30,089 nt of DNA from Marinospirillum sp035271045 (GTDB lineage: Bacteria; Pseudomonadota; Gammaproteobacteria; Pseudomonadales; Halomonadaceae), in the NCBI RefSeq assembly GCF_035271045.1, contig NZ_DATESC010000006.1, positions 1-30,089 on the forward strand. The letters are read 5' to 3'. The position numbers and the translations under genes were made by a program. Each line of letters starts with the position of its first letter. The stretch's first letter is position 1. The notes under the pieces are model-generated. The model made no database searches and was not told where the DNA came from. It saw only the letters and a list, made by a program, of their open reading frames with translations. Shown piece after piece: positions 23,285 to 30,089 of the stretch.

Positions 23285-24520
23285 ATGAGTCAAACCAATT
23301 TATTACAAGATGCTTACATTATTGATGCAATAAGAACGCCAGTTGGTCGCTACGGTGGCGCTTTGTCTTCGGTCAGAGCCGATGACCTAGGCGCGGTTCC
23401 TATGAAAGCCCTAATGGAACGCCACCCAGACTTAGACTGGAGCAAAGTTGATGATGTGCTTTATGGTTGTGCTAACCAAGCCGGTGAAGACAACCGTGAC
23501 GTAGCACGCATGTCAGCACTTTTAGCTGGCCTACCGATTGATGTACCTGGTGGCACTATTAACCGTCTGTGTGGCTCAGGTATGGATGCCGTGGGCACGG
23601 CAGCACGTGCCTTACGTACTGGTGAAGCTAAATTGCTAATTGCCGGTGGTGTAGAGTCTATGTCTCGTGCGCCCTTTGTTATGGGCAAAGCAGATTCAGC
23701 CTTCAGCCGCCAAGCAGAAATGTTTGATACCACCATTGGCTGGCGTTTTATTAACCCACTAATGAAAAAGCAGTATGGCGTTGATTCCATGCCTGAAACG
23801 GCTGAAAACGTGGCTGAGGATTTTAATATTTCTCGTGCCGACCAAGATGCCTTTGCACTACGCAGCCAAGAACGCACAGCCGCTGCCCAAGCCAATGGCC
23901 GTTTAGCACAAGAAATTACCCCAGTTTTAGTTCCACGCCGCAAGCAAGAAGCCTTGGTTGTTGATACCGATGAACACCCTCGCCTTACTACGCTAGAAGC
24001 ACTGGCTAAACTACCGACACCTTTTAGAGAAGGCGGAAGCGTTACCCCAGGTAATGCTTCGGGTGTAAACGATGGTGCTTGTGCTTTGTTAATGGCCAGC
24101 TCTGAAGGCGTTAAGCAGTTTGGCTTAAAGCCTCGTGGCAAGGTTATTGCTATGGCAACAGCCGGTGTTGAACCTCGTATTATGGGGTTTGGACCAGCGC
24201 CTGCCACCCGTAAAGTGCTAGAAGTAGCCGGTTTAAAACTTGAAGATATGGATGTTATTGAATTAAACGAAGCCTTTGCTGCTCAAGCCCTAGCCGTTAT
24301 GCGTGATTTAGGCCTGGCTGATGATGCGGCTCACGTTAACCCTAACGGTGGTGCCATTTCACTAGGCCACCCATTAGGTATGAGTGGTGCGCGTTTAGTT
24401 ACTACTGCCCTACATGAATTAGAAAAACTTCACTCTGAAGGCAAATCTAGCCGCTATGCACTTTGCACCATGTGCATAGGTGTAGGCCAAGGTATCGCCA
24501 TCATTATTGAGCGAGTTTAA
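23285..24520 (+). CDS. paaJ: 3-oxoadipyl-CoA/3-oxo-5,6-dehydrosuberyl-CoA thiolase
   Basis: The 411-residue thiolase has nucleophile Cys96 (NRLCGSGMDAV), His362 (GHPLGMSGAR) and the second cysteine Cys397 (MCIGVGQG). It acts twice in the PAA pathway, cleaving 3-oxo-5,6-dehydrosuberyl-CoA and finally 3-oxoadipyl-CoA to succinyl-CoA and acetyl-CoA. It is close to PcaF (protocatechuate pathway), but the location makes PaaJ the right call. It starts 2 bp after the paaI stop. Confidence 0.94.
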   Translation: MSQTNLLQDAYIIDAIRTPVGRYGGALSSVRADDLGAVPMKALMERHPDLDWSKVDDVLYGCANQAGEDNRDVARMSALLAGLPIDVPGGTINRLCGSGMDAVGTAARALRTGEAKLLIAGGVESMSRAPFVMGKADSAFSRQAEMFDTTIGWRFINPLMKKQYGVDSMPETAENVAEDFNISRADQDAFALRSQERTAAAQANGRLAQEITPVLVPRRKQEALVVDTDEHPRLTTLEALAKLPTPFREGGSVTPGNASGVNDGACALLMASSEGVKQFGLKPRGKVIAMATAGVEPRIMGFGPAPATRKVLEVAGLKLEDMDVIELNEAFAAQALAVMRDLGLADDAAHVNPNGGAISLGHPLGMSGARLVTTALHELEKLHSEGKSSRYALCTMCIGVGQGIAIIIERV

Positions 24521-24554
24521 GTTTTTTTAGTTAAATAAAAATAAAGATCCAACC

Positions 24555-24579
24555 GCTAGGTAGTTAATCGCTACCTAGC
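24555..24579. repeat. Hairpin in the paaJ–paaK gap
   Basis: GCTAGGTAG (24555–24563) and CTACCTAGC (24571–24579) form a 9-bp perfect stem with a 7-nt loop, followed by ACACAAAAAA, not a T-run. It lies between paaJ and paaK in the same direction, so it probably affects mRNA segments rather than stopping transcription entirely. Confidence 0.65.
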
Positions 24580-24603
24580 TACACAAAAAATTAGGAATAA
24601 AAA

Positions 24604-25914
24604 ATGAGCCTACCCTTACAAAAACTCGGCACCCTAGACCCTCTTGAAACTGCCAGCGTTGATGAGCTACGTCATAGGCAGTTACAACGTCTACGCTGGA
24701 GCCTAAACCATGCTTACACCAACGTGCCTTTTTACCGTAAAGCTTTTACTGACAAGGGCATTCACCCTTTAGAAATTAACTGCTTAGAAGATTTAGGCAA
24801 GCTAAGCTTTACTACCAAAGCCGACCTACGCGACAACTACCCCTACGGCATGTTTGCTACGCCTATGCGTGATATTGTTCGTATTCACGCTTCAAGCGGT
24901 ACCACGGGCAAGCCCACCGTCGTTGGTTATACGCAAAACGATATTAATACTTGGGCAGATGTCGTTGCTCGCTCTATTCGTGCTGCTGGTGGCCATGCTG
25001 GCGACAAGGTTCATGTTGCTTACGGCTACGGTTTGTTTACGGGTGGTTTAGGTGCTCACTACGGTGCTGAACGCTTAGGCTGTACGGTTATTCCTATGTC
25101 TGGCGGTCAAACGGAAAAGCAGGTTCAGCTGATTAATGATTTTGGTCCTGACATCATTATGGTGACACCTTCTTACATGCTAAACATTGCTGATGAATTT
25201 GATCGTCAAGGCATTGACCCACACAAGCTACCGCTGCGTATTGGTATCTTTGGTGCCGAGCCTTGGACAGACAGCATGCGTACCGAGCTAGAACAACGTC
25301 TTGGTATTCAAGCTCTAGATATCTATGGTCTTTCAGAAGTTATGGGGCCAGGCGTCGGTATGGAGTGTGCAGAAACTAAAGATGGTCCAACTATTTGGGA
25401 AGATCACTTCTACCCAGAAATTATTGACCCAGCAACCGGTGAAGTTTTACCTGATGGTGAATACGGCGAATTGGTGTTCACTTCTTTAACTAAAGAAGCC
25501 ATGCCGATTATTCGCTACCGTACCCGCGATTTAACCCGCTTGTTACCCGGTACAGCACGCCCTATGCGCCGCATTGATAAAATTACTGGCCGTAGCGACG
25601 ATATGTTGATTATTCGTGGCGTAAACGTCTTCCCAACGCAGATTGAAGAGCAAATTCTTAAAATTGCATCACTTGCGCCTCACTACGAGATAGTTGTGTA
25701 TCGCGATGGCAATTTAGACTGCGTAGATATTCGTGTTGAGCTTAAGCCTGATGCTAATGCATCCGATGCTGAAACCTGTCAAAGAATTGCTAAAGAATTA
25801 CAGCACCACATTAAATCTGTGATCGGTATTAGCACTCATGTAAAAGTCTGCAATGCCGGCCTTTTACCACGTTCTGAAGGCAAGGCAACACGCGTATTTG
25901 ATAAGCGAAAATAA
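24604..25914 (+). CDS. paaK: Phenylacetate--CoA ligase
   Basis: The 436-residue AMP-forming ligase activates phenylacetate with ATP and CoA, the first step of the pathway. The P-loop is SSGTTGKP (97–104); later motifs are YGLSEVMGPGVGMEC, YRTRDLTRLLPG and the hinge region DKITGRSDDMLIIRGVNVFPTQIE. Length equals E. coli PaaK (437). It is the last gene before a strong terminator, 83 bp after paaJ. No dedicated PAA permease is seen in the window. Confidence 0.96.
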   Translation: MSLPLQKLGTLDPLETASVDELRHRQLQRLRWSLNHAYTNVPFYRKAFTDKGIHPLEINCLEDLGKLSFTTKADLRDNYPYGMFATPMRDIVRIHASSGTTGKPTVVGYTQNDINTWADVVARSIRAAGGHAGDKVHVAYGYGLFTGGLGAHYGAERLGCTVIPMSGGQTEKQVQLINDFGPDIIMVTPSYMLNIADEFDRQGIDPHKLPLRIGIFGAEPWTDSMRTELEQRLGIQALDIYGLSEVMGPGVGMECAETKDGPTIWEDHFYPEIIDPATGEVLPDGEYGELVFTSLTKEAMPIIRYRTRDLTRLLPGTARPMRRIDKITGRSDDMLIIRGVNVFPTQIEEQILKIASLAPHYEIVVYRDGNLDCVDIRVELKPDANASDAETCQRIAKELQHHIKSVIGISTHVKVCNAGLLPRSEGKATRVFDKRK

Positions 25915-25944
25915 ATTAAAAAAACCATTTTTTTAGCTGTCTTG

Positions 25945-25971
25945 ACCCCACTTTTTTAGTGGGGTTTTTTT
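25945..25971 (+). terminator. Rho-independent terminator after paaK
   Basis: ACCCCACT (25945–25952), 5-nt loop, AGTGGGGT (25958–25965), then a run of T to 25971. It closes the paaF–K operon, so paaA–E must be transcribed from its own promoter. Confidence 0.9.
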
Positions 25972-26001
25972 ATTGAATTACATTAAATCAGCAAAATAAA
26001 T

Positions 26002-26043
26002 GCGATACATAAAATTAATGCTTGATATTATTTTAGGTATCAT
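26002..26043. promoter_or_regulatory. Inverted pair of PAA operator motifs at the paaA promoter
   Basis: GCGATACATAAAA (26002–26014) is identical to the site before paaF. On the opposite strand 26031–26043 reads ATGATACCTAAAA. Both match NNGATACNTAAAA and face each other around a centre near 26022. The probable -35 TTGATA (26022–26027) lies between them, so a bound dimeric repressor would cover the promoter. Confidence 0.6.
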
Positions 26044-26050
26044 ATAAAAA
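26022..26050 (+). promoter_or_regulatory. Probable promoter of paaA-B-C-D-E
   Basis: TTGATA (26022–26027) is a good -35. The -10 is less certain: TATAAA at 26043–26048 gives a 15-bp spacer and TAAAAA at 26045–26050 gives 17. The leader of about 75 nt contains TGGGTT (26078–26083) complementary to AACCCA (26099–26104). Confidence 0.5.
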
Positions 26051-26134
26051 TACTGTTAGCTTCTCAGCCAGATCCTCTGGGTTGCATAACGTAACGGTAA
26101 CCCAAGAATAATAAAGAACCTTAGGAGGCATAAG

Positions 26135-27130
26135 ATGTACGCCCAACTCGTTGAAACTGGAGCAAAGCGCGTTAAGACATTAGAAGAAATGTCACCAGAA
26201 GAACGCGCCTTTCAAGAAAAAGTGGATGCTGAAATTAAAATCGAACCCAAAAATTGGATGCCCGATGCTTATCGCAAAACACTGGTGCGCCAAATTTCTC
26301 AGCACGCTCACTCTGAAATTGTTGGAATGCTGCCCGAAGGTAACTGGGTAACACGCGCACCAACACTAAAGCGTAAATTACAGCTAATGGCAAAAATTCA
26401 AGATGAAGCCGGTCACGGTCTTTACTTGTACAGCGCCATGGAAACTTTAGGTGCTAGCCGCGATGAAGAAATTGAAAAACTTCACCAAGGTAAAGCCAAG
26501 TATTCCAGTATTTTTAACTACCCAACGTTGAACTGGTCAGATATGGGTGCAGTTGGTTGGCTAGTCGATGGTGCAGCCATTGTTAACCAAGTTGTTCTAC
26601 AGCGCACTTCATACGGCCCTTATTCACGCGCCATGGTGCGTATCTGTAAAGAAGAAAGCTTTCACCAGCGTCAGGGTTATCAAATCCTTCTCGATATGAT
26701 GCGTGAAGGCACTGAAGAGCAAAAGGCAATGGTTCAAGATTCAATCAATCGCCTTTGGTGGCCTGCACTAATGATGTTTGGTCCTTCTGATGAACATTCA
26801 CCTAACTCACAACAATCAATGGCTTGGAAAATTAAACGTAAGAGCAACGATGAGTTACGCCAAATGTTTATTGATCAAACCATTCCACAACTTGAGTTTT
26901 TAGGTTGTACAGCACCTGATCCAGACCTTAAATGGAATGAAGAAACAGGGCACTATGACTTTGGTGAAATTGATTGGAGTGAATTTTACGAAGTATTAAA
27001 GGGTAATGGCCCTTGTAACCGTGAGCGCATTGCAACACGTAAAAAAGCCATTAATGAAGGTACTTGGGTACGTCAAGCAGCTAAAGCCTATGCCGAGAAA
27101 CAAAAACAAAAACAGCGCGACGCCGCTTAA
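26135..27130 (+). CDS. paaA: Phenylacetyl-CoA 1,2-epoxidase, catalytic subunit A
   Basis: The 331-residue ferritin-like diiron subunit epoxidises the ring of phenylacetyl-CoA. Iron ligands line up with E. coli PaaA at an offset of 19: Glu61, Glu91 and His94 (QDEAGH), Asp145 (GWLVDG), Glu174 and His177 (KEESFH). A consensus AGGAGG lies 6 bp before the ATG. It is the first gene of the PaaABCDE operon, with paaB following after 17 bp. The Lys/Gln-rich C-terminus (AEKQKQKQRDAA) is probably flexible. Confidence 0.97.
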   Translation: MYAQLVETGAKRVKTLEEMSPEERAFQEKVDAEIKIEPKNWMPDAYRKTLVRQISQHAHSEIVGMLPEGNWVTRAPTLKRKLQLMAKIQDEAGHGLYLYSAMETLGASRDEEIEKLHQGKAKYSSIFNYPTLNWSDMGAVGWLVDGAAIVNQVVLQRTSYGPYSRAMVRICKEESFHQRQGYQILLDMMREGTEEQKAMVQDSINRLWWPALMMFGPSDEHSPNSQQSMAWKIKRKSNDELRQMFIDQTIPQLEFLGCTAPDPDLKWNEETGHYDFGEIDWSEFYEVLKGNGPCNRERIATRKKAINEGTWVRQAAKAYAEKQKQKQRDAA

Positions 27131-27147
27131 TTATTAGGAGAATAAAA

Positions 27148-27432
27148 ATGTCTGAAGAATGGCCACTTTACGAAGTATTTGTACGCAGCAAGCACGGTTT
27201 AAACCATCGCCATGTGGGTAGCGTTCATGCCACTGATAAAAGCATGGCAATGGAAAATGCGCGTGAGCTTTATACACGTCGTAATGAAGGCGTAAGCATC
27301 TGGGTTGTTCCATCCAACAACATCACTGCTTCCTCTCCCGATGAGAAAGAGCCTTTATTCGACCCATCGCAAGACAAGGTTTATCGTCATGCTTCTTTCT
27401 ACGAGCTGCCTGACGAAGTTGGTCAGATGTAA
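27148..27432 (+). CDS. paaB: Phenylacetyl-CoA epoxidase subunit B
   Basis: The 94-residue protein (family about 95) starts MSEEWPLYEVFVRSKHGLNHRHVGSVHA, the clear PaaB signature. It is a small structural subunit needed for epoxidase activity, linking PaaAC heterodimers; it has no cofactor motifs. AGGAG lies 8 bp before the ATG, and it is followed 10 bp later by paaC. Confidence 0.95.
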   Translation: MSEEWPLYEVFVRSKHGLNHRHVGSVHATDKSMAMENARELYTRRNEGVSIWVVPSNNITASSPDEKEPLFDPSQDKVYRHASFYELPDEVGQM

Positions 27433-27442
27433 GGGGAAATCT

Positions 27443-28219
27443 ATGACACAAGCATTAACGCAACAACAAACCTTGCACGAATACCTGTTAAGACTCGCAG
27501 ATTCAAACTTAATCATCAGTCAGCGTCTTTGTGAGCTCTGCGGTAAAGCACCTGCAGTAGAAGAAGAAATGGCACTAATGAACGTTGCTTTGGACTTGGT
27601 TGGTCAAGCACGTAACTGGTATGAATACGCAGCCGATTTGGACGAAACTAAGCGTGATGCAGATACACTAGCGTTTCGTCGTGACGCACATGAATACCGT
27701 AACCTGCTTCTAACAGAGCAGCCTAACGGTGACTATGCAGAAACGATGGCGCGTCAATTCTACTTTGATGTATGGCATTACTTTACGCTGCAATCTTTAG
27801 TTAATGCACCCGATGAACGCATTGCTGGTATTGCTGCTAAAGCATTAAAAGAAGTGACCTATCACTTACGCCGTTCTTCAGCTTGGGTAAAACGCCTAGG
27901 TGATGGTACAGAAGAAAGCCATCAGCGTATGGAAGTAGCGGTTGAAAGCCTATGGCGTTTTACTGGTGAGCTGATTACACCTGACCAAATTGATACAGAC
28001 TTAGCAGCACAAGGTTTAGCACCCAATCCAGAGCAGCTAGCAGAAGATTGGAAAGGCATGGTTAAAGAAGTGCTAACAGAAGCAACGCTAAGCTTGCAAG
28101 CCGATGATGCTTGGATGTACCTAGGCAGTAAAAAAGGTGTTCATACCGAGCATTTAGGTTTGATTTTAGCGGAAATGCAGTTCTTACAGAGAGCTTATCC
28201 GGATGCAAAAACCTGGTAA
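27443..28219 (+). CDS. paaC: Phenylacetyl-CoA epoxidase, structural subunit C
   Basis: The 258-residue ferritin-like protein pairs with PaaA but is not catalytic. The frame is open far upstream inside paaB; the start MTQALTQQQTLHEYLLRLADSNLIISQRL is chosen because AAGGGGA precedes it and the length fits E. coli PaaC (248). Recognisable blocks are NVALDLVGQARNWYEYAA, FYFDVWHYFTLQSL and KEVTYHLRRSSAWVKRLGDGTEESHQRM. It overlaps the start of paaD by 17 nt, so translation is coupled. Confidence 0.95.
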   Translation: MTQALTQQQTLHEYLLRLADSNLIISQRLCELCGKAPAVEEEMALMNVALDLVGQARNWYEYAADLDETKRDADTLAFRRDAHEYRNLLLTEQPNGDYAETMARQFYFDVWHYFTLQSLVNAPDERIAGIAAKALKEVTYHLRRSSAWVKRLGDGTEESHQRMEVAVESLWRFTGELITPDQIDTDLAAQGLAPNPEQLAEDWKGMVKEVLTEATLSLQADDAWMYLGSKKGVHTEHLGLILAEMQFLQRAYPDAKTW

Positions 28220-28781
28220 AACGCCTAAGCCGGCAGCAGCGCCACTTGAAAATCCTATGATTGCTAGTGATAAAGTTCCCGCTAATGCATCGGGTGAACG
28301 ATTAAGCGAAGAACAAATTTGGCAATTACTGGAAGAAGTGAAAGACCCTGAAGTTCCGGCGGTAAGCGTGGTAGAACTAGGGGTTGTGCGTCAACTAAAT
28401 TGGCAAGACCAGCAGTTGGTGGTTGATGTTACGCCCACCTACTCTGGTTGCCCAGCGACTGATTTAATTGAAGCGTTAATTGCAGAAGCACTGATGCAAG
28501 GCGGTATTCGTAATCCACAAATCAAACGAGTGTTAACGCCCGCTTGGACAACCGATTGGATTACCCCTGCTGGACGTGAAAAATTACGCCAGTTTGGTAT
28601 CGCTCCACCACAAGGTAGTGCGAGTAAAATGACGCTGCTTGGGCATGATCAGCAAATTTCCTGCCCTCATTGTGGTAGCAAACACACTGAGCAAATCAGT
28701 GAGTTTGGTTCTACCGCTTGCAAGGCGCTTTATCGCTGCAGTAGCTGTTTAGAACCTTTTGATTACTTCAAGTGCATATAA
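28203..28781 (+). CDS. paaD: PaaD, DUF59/MIP18-type factor for epoxidase maturation
   Basis: The 192-residue protein has an N-terminal MIP18-like domain (LLEEVKDPEVPAVSVVELGVV … PTYSGCPATD) and a C-terminal four-cysteine zinc-finger-like part (CPHCGSKHT … CSSCLEPFDYFKC). PaaD is required in vivo and is thought to help assemble the iron-sulfur or diiron centre of the epoxidase; it is not a catalytic subunit. The first ATG (28203) overlaps paaC; another in-frame ATG at 28257 would give 174 residues, nearer E. coli PaaD (165). The choice is open. Confidence 0.9.
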   Translation: MQKPGKTPKPAAAPLENPMIASDKVPANASGERLSEEQIWQLLEEVKDPEVPAVSVVELGVVRQLNWQDQQLVVDVTPTYSGCPATDLIEALIAEALMQGGIRNPQIKRVLTPAWTTDWITPAGREKLRQFGIAPPQGSASKMTLLGHDQQISCPHCGSKHTEQISEFGSTACKALYRCSSCLEPFDYFKCI

Positions 28782-28797
28782 CAAAATCGAGATTCCT

Positions 28798-29874
28798 ATG
28801 AGCCAATTTCATTCGCTAACAATTAAAGAAGTCAGGCTAGAAACACGTGACGCAGTCTCATTATCATTTGAACTGCCAGAAGCACTGAAAAATGCCTACA
28901 GCTTTACCCAAGGTCAGTATTTAACATTAAGAACAAAGATTGATGGTGAAGAAGTACGTCGTTCTTATTCAATCTGTACAGGCATTAACGATCAAGATTT
29001 ACGCGTTGCTATAAAAAAAGTACCGGGCGGTGTGTTTTCAACCTTCGCCAATGAACAGCTTAAAGCAGGTCAGGTCATTGATGTAATGCCACCTCAAGGT
29101 AAGTTTTTTACGCAAATTGATCCACAACACGAAGGCAACTACCTTGCGATTGCAGCAGGTAGCGGGATTACGCCTGTTTTATCAATCATTAAAAGCACCT
29201 TAGAGACAGAACCTAAAAGTAAATTTACACTTTTTTATGGTAATTACTCGACTAGCTCTACCATGTTCAGAGAGCAGCTATCAGACCTTAAAAATCAATA
29301 TATGCAGCGTTTAAATTTAGTATTTATTTTTAATCGTGAACAGCAAGACATTGAGCTTTACAACGGAATTATTGACAGTGAAAAATGTGATGCGTTGTTT
29401 GAACAATGGGTTAAACCTGCTGATTTAACTGCTGCATTTATTTGTGGCCCGCTGCAAATGACTGAAACCGTCAGTGAGTCATTACAACGTCATGGCATGG
29501 ATAAATCAAAGGTTCATTACGAGCTCTTTACACCTGCTGGTGGTGCTTCTGTTTCACGTCAAGACAGACCAGAAACAAAGATAGACAACAAAGCTGTTAG
29601 TAGTATTACTGTTATTTCTGATGGTCGCTCTTTAGGTTTTGAACTGGTTCGTAATACTAAAAGTATTCTGGATGCAGGTAACGAGATAGGTGCAGACTTA
29701 CCTTACTCCTGTAAAGCTGGTGTTTGCTCTACTTGCCGTGCCAAAGTTGTAGAAGGTGAAGTAGAAATGGATTCCAACTATGCGCTTGAGGATTATGAAG
29801 TCGCTGCTGGCTATGTTCTATCTTGTCAGTGCTACCCAGTGAGCGATAAAGTTGTGCTTGATTACGACCAATAA
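28798..29874 (+). CDS. paaE: Phenylacetyl-CoA epoxidase reductase subunit E
   Basis: The 358-residue reductase transfers electrons from NADPH to PaaA. Order of modules: FAD domain (RRSYSIC, 54–60), NAD(P) domain (AAGSGITPVLS and CGPLQM), and a C-terminal plant-type ferredoxin with Cys305, Cys310, Cys313 and Cys343 (C-X4-C-X2-C-X29-C). The start MSQFHSLTIKEV (28798) is chosen over an ATG 13 codons upstream inside paaD because GAGA precedes it and the length matches E. coli PaaE (356). It is the last gene of the operon, with a strong terminator 27 bp downstream. Confidence 0.96.
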   Translation: MSQFHSLTIKEVRLETRDAVSLSFELPEALKNAYSFTQGQYLTLRTKIDGEEVRRSYSICTGINDQDLRVAIKKVPGGVFSTFANEQLKAGQVIDVMPPQGKFFTQIDPQHEGNYLAIAAGSGITPVLSIIKSTLETEPKSKFTLFYGNYSTSSTMFREQLSDLKNQYMQRLNLVFIFNREQQDIELYNGIIDSEKCDALFEQWVKPADLTAAFICGPLQMTETVSESLQRHGMDKSKVHYELFTPAGGASVSRQDRPETKIDNKAVSSITVISDGRSLGFELVRNTKSILDAGNEIGADLPYSCKAGVCSTCRAKVVEGEVEMDSNYALEDYEVAAGYVLSCQCYPVSDKVVLDYDQ

Positions 29875-29900
29875 TTAACTACATCTAACTTTTTCTTTTT

Positions 29901-29925
29901 ACCTCGCCTAGTGCGAGGTTTTTTT
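29901..29925 (+). terminator. Rho-independent terminator after paaE
   Basis: ACCTCGC (29901–29907), 5-nt loop, GCGAGGT (29913–29919), followed by a T-run to 29925. It ends the paaA–E transcript before the oppositely oriented rRNA genes. Confidence 0.92.
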
Positions 29926-29952
29926 ACTTTAAAAGAGCATCAAAAATAAGGC

Positions 29953-29986
29953 ATAAAAAAACCCCCAGCTTGATAAGCTGAGGGTT
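29953..29986 (-). terminator. Rho-independent terminator of the rRNA operon
   Basis: On the minus strand the stem is AACCCTCAGCTT / AAGCTGGGGGTT with a 3-nt loop and one mismatch (29960–29986), followed by a T-run (A-run on the plus strand, 29954–29961). It lies just beyond the 3' end of the 5S rRNA. Confidence 0.9.
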
Positions 29987-29995
29987 ATTTTATAA

Positions 29996-30089
29996 GTGCC
30001 TGACGATGACCTACTTTCACATGGGGAGACCCCACACTATCATCGGCGCTAAGCGGTTTCACTTCTGAGTTCGGTAAGGGATCAGGTGG
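29996..30089 (-). rRNA. rrf: 5S ribosomal RNA, 3' part, cut by window edge
   Basis: The minus strand matches the gammaproteobacterial 5S rRNA from about position 28 to the 3' end. Recognisable segments are CCGAACTCAGAAGTGAAAC, TAGCGCCGATGATAGTGTGG, GGTCTCCCCATGTGA and the terminal GTCAGGCAC. The 5' part and any 23S/16S genes would lie to the right of the window. The orientation is head-on with the PAA cluster. Confidence 0.95.

Noticed and set aside
23461..24207. 248-codon open frame on the minus strand inside paaJ
   Set aside because: It is the shadow of an intact thiolase; composition is Ala/Ser/Arg-rich as expected for antisense reading of GC-biased codons.
23285..24520. The thiolase as PcaF of a protocatechuate pathway
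   Set aside because: The sequence alone would allow it, but it lies 2 bp after paaI within the PAA operon and no pca genes are present.
3360..24579. The intergenic hairpins as copies of a REP or MITE family, or as CRISPR repeats
   Set aside because: The stems share no common sequence and no regular spacing; no transposase, terminal repeats or spacers are present.

Overview
The window looks like a chromosomal segment of a moderate-GC gammaproteobacterium. Evidence for this is the glnS–cysS / ppiB–lpxH housekeeping block (an arrangement known from Pseudomonas and Oceanospirillales-type genomes), a Pseudomonas-type GlnS, lpxH (Gram-negative lipid A synthesis), and a 5S rRNA of gammaproteobacterial type. 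A marine, aromatic-degrading Oceanospirillales-like organism is my best guess, but the genus cannot be fixed from sequence alone.

Region 1 (1–11455): a phenol / meta-cleavage cluster with the same gene order as the Pseudomonas dmp operon. On the minus strand it reads dmpK-L-M-N-O-P (multicomponent phenol hydroxylase), dmpQ (ferredoxin that rescues the dioxygenase), dmpB (catechol 2,3-dioxygenase), dmpC (semialdehyde dehydrogenase), dmpD (semialdehyde hydrolase), dmpE (hydratase) and the beginning of dmpF (acetaldehyde dehydrogenase), which runs off the left edge. dmpR, a sigma54 enhancer-binding regulator sensing phenols, is divergent on the plus strand. The 355-bp gap between them holds a near-consensus sigma54 promoter and two enhancer sites spaced 30 bp apart. 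dmpD is much richer in G+C than its neighbours.

Region 2 (11533–16024): housekeeping genes glnS-cysS (minus) and ppiB-lpxH (plus), divergent from a compact promoter.

Region 3 (16028–29874): a phenylacetate (PAA) catabolic cluster. Minus strand: paaN (ring-opening aldehyde dehydrogenase without a hydratase domain), paaY (hexapeptide-repeat thioesterase) and an extra crotonase. Plus strand: paaF-G-H-I-J-K (beta-oxidation-like lower pathway plus the CoA ligase), a strong terminator, then paaA-B-C-D-E (ring epoxidase) from its own promoter. A repeated motif, GATACNTAAAA-like, sits at the paaN/paaF and paaA promoters and is probably the operator of a PAA regulator not encoded here.

Region 4 (29900–30089): the paaE terminator faces the terminator and 3' part of a 5S rRNA on the minus strand, so the PAA cluster converges on an rRNA operon.

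Both pathways feed central metabolism: phenol goes via catechol to pyruvate and acetyl-CoA, and phenylacetate goes via ring-1,2-epoxide and oxepin-CoA to acetyl-CoA and succinyl-CoA. No wholly new system is evident. The points most worth attention are the foreign-looking dmpD, the missing oxepin-CoA hydrolase with an unassigned crotonase beside paaN, the shared PAA operator motif, and a series of strong, sequence-unrelated hairpins placed in intra-operon gaps.
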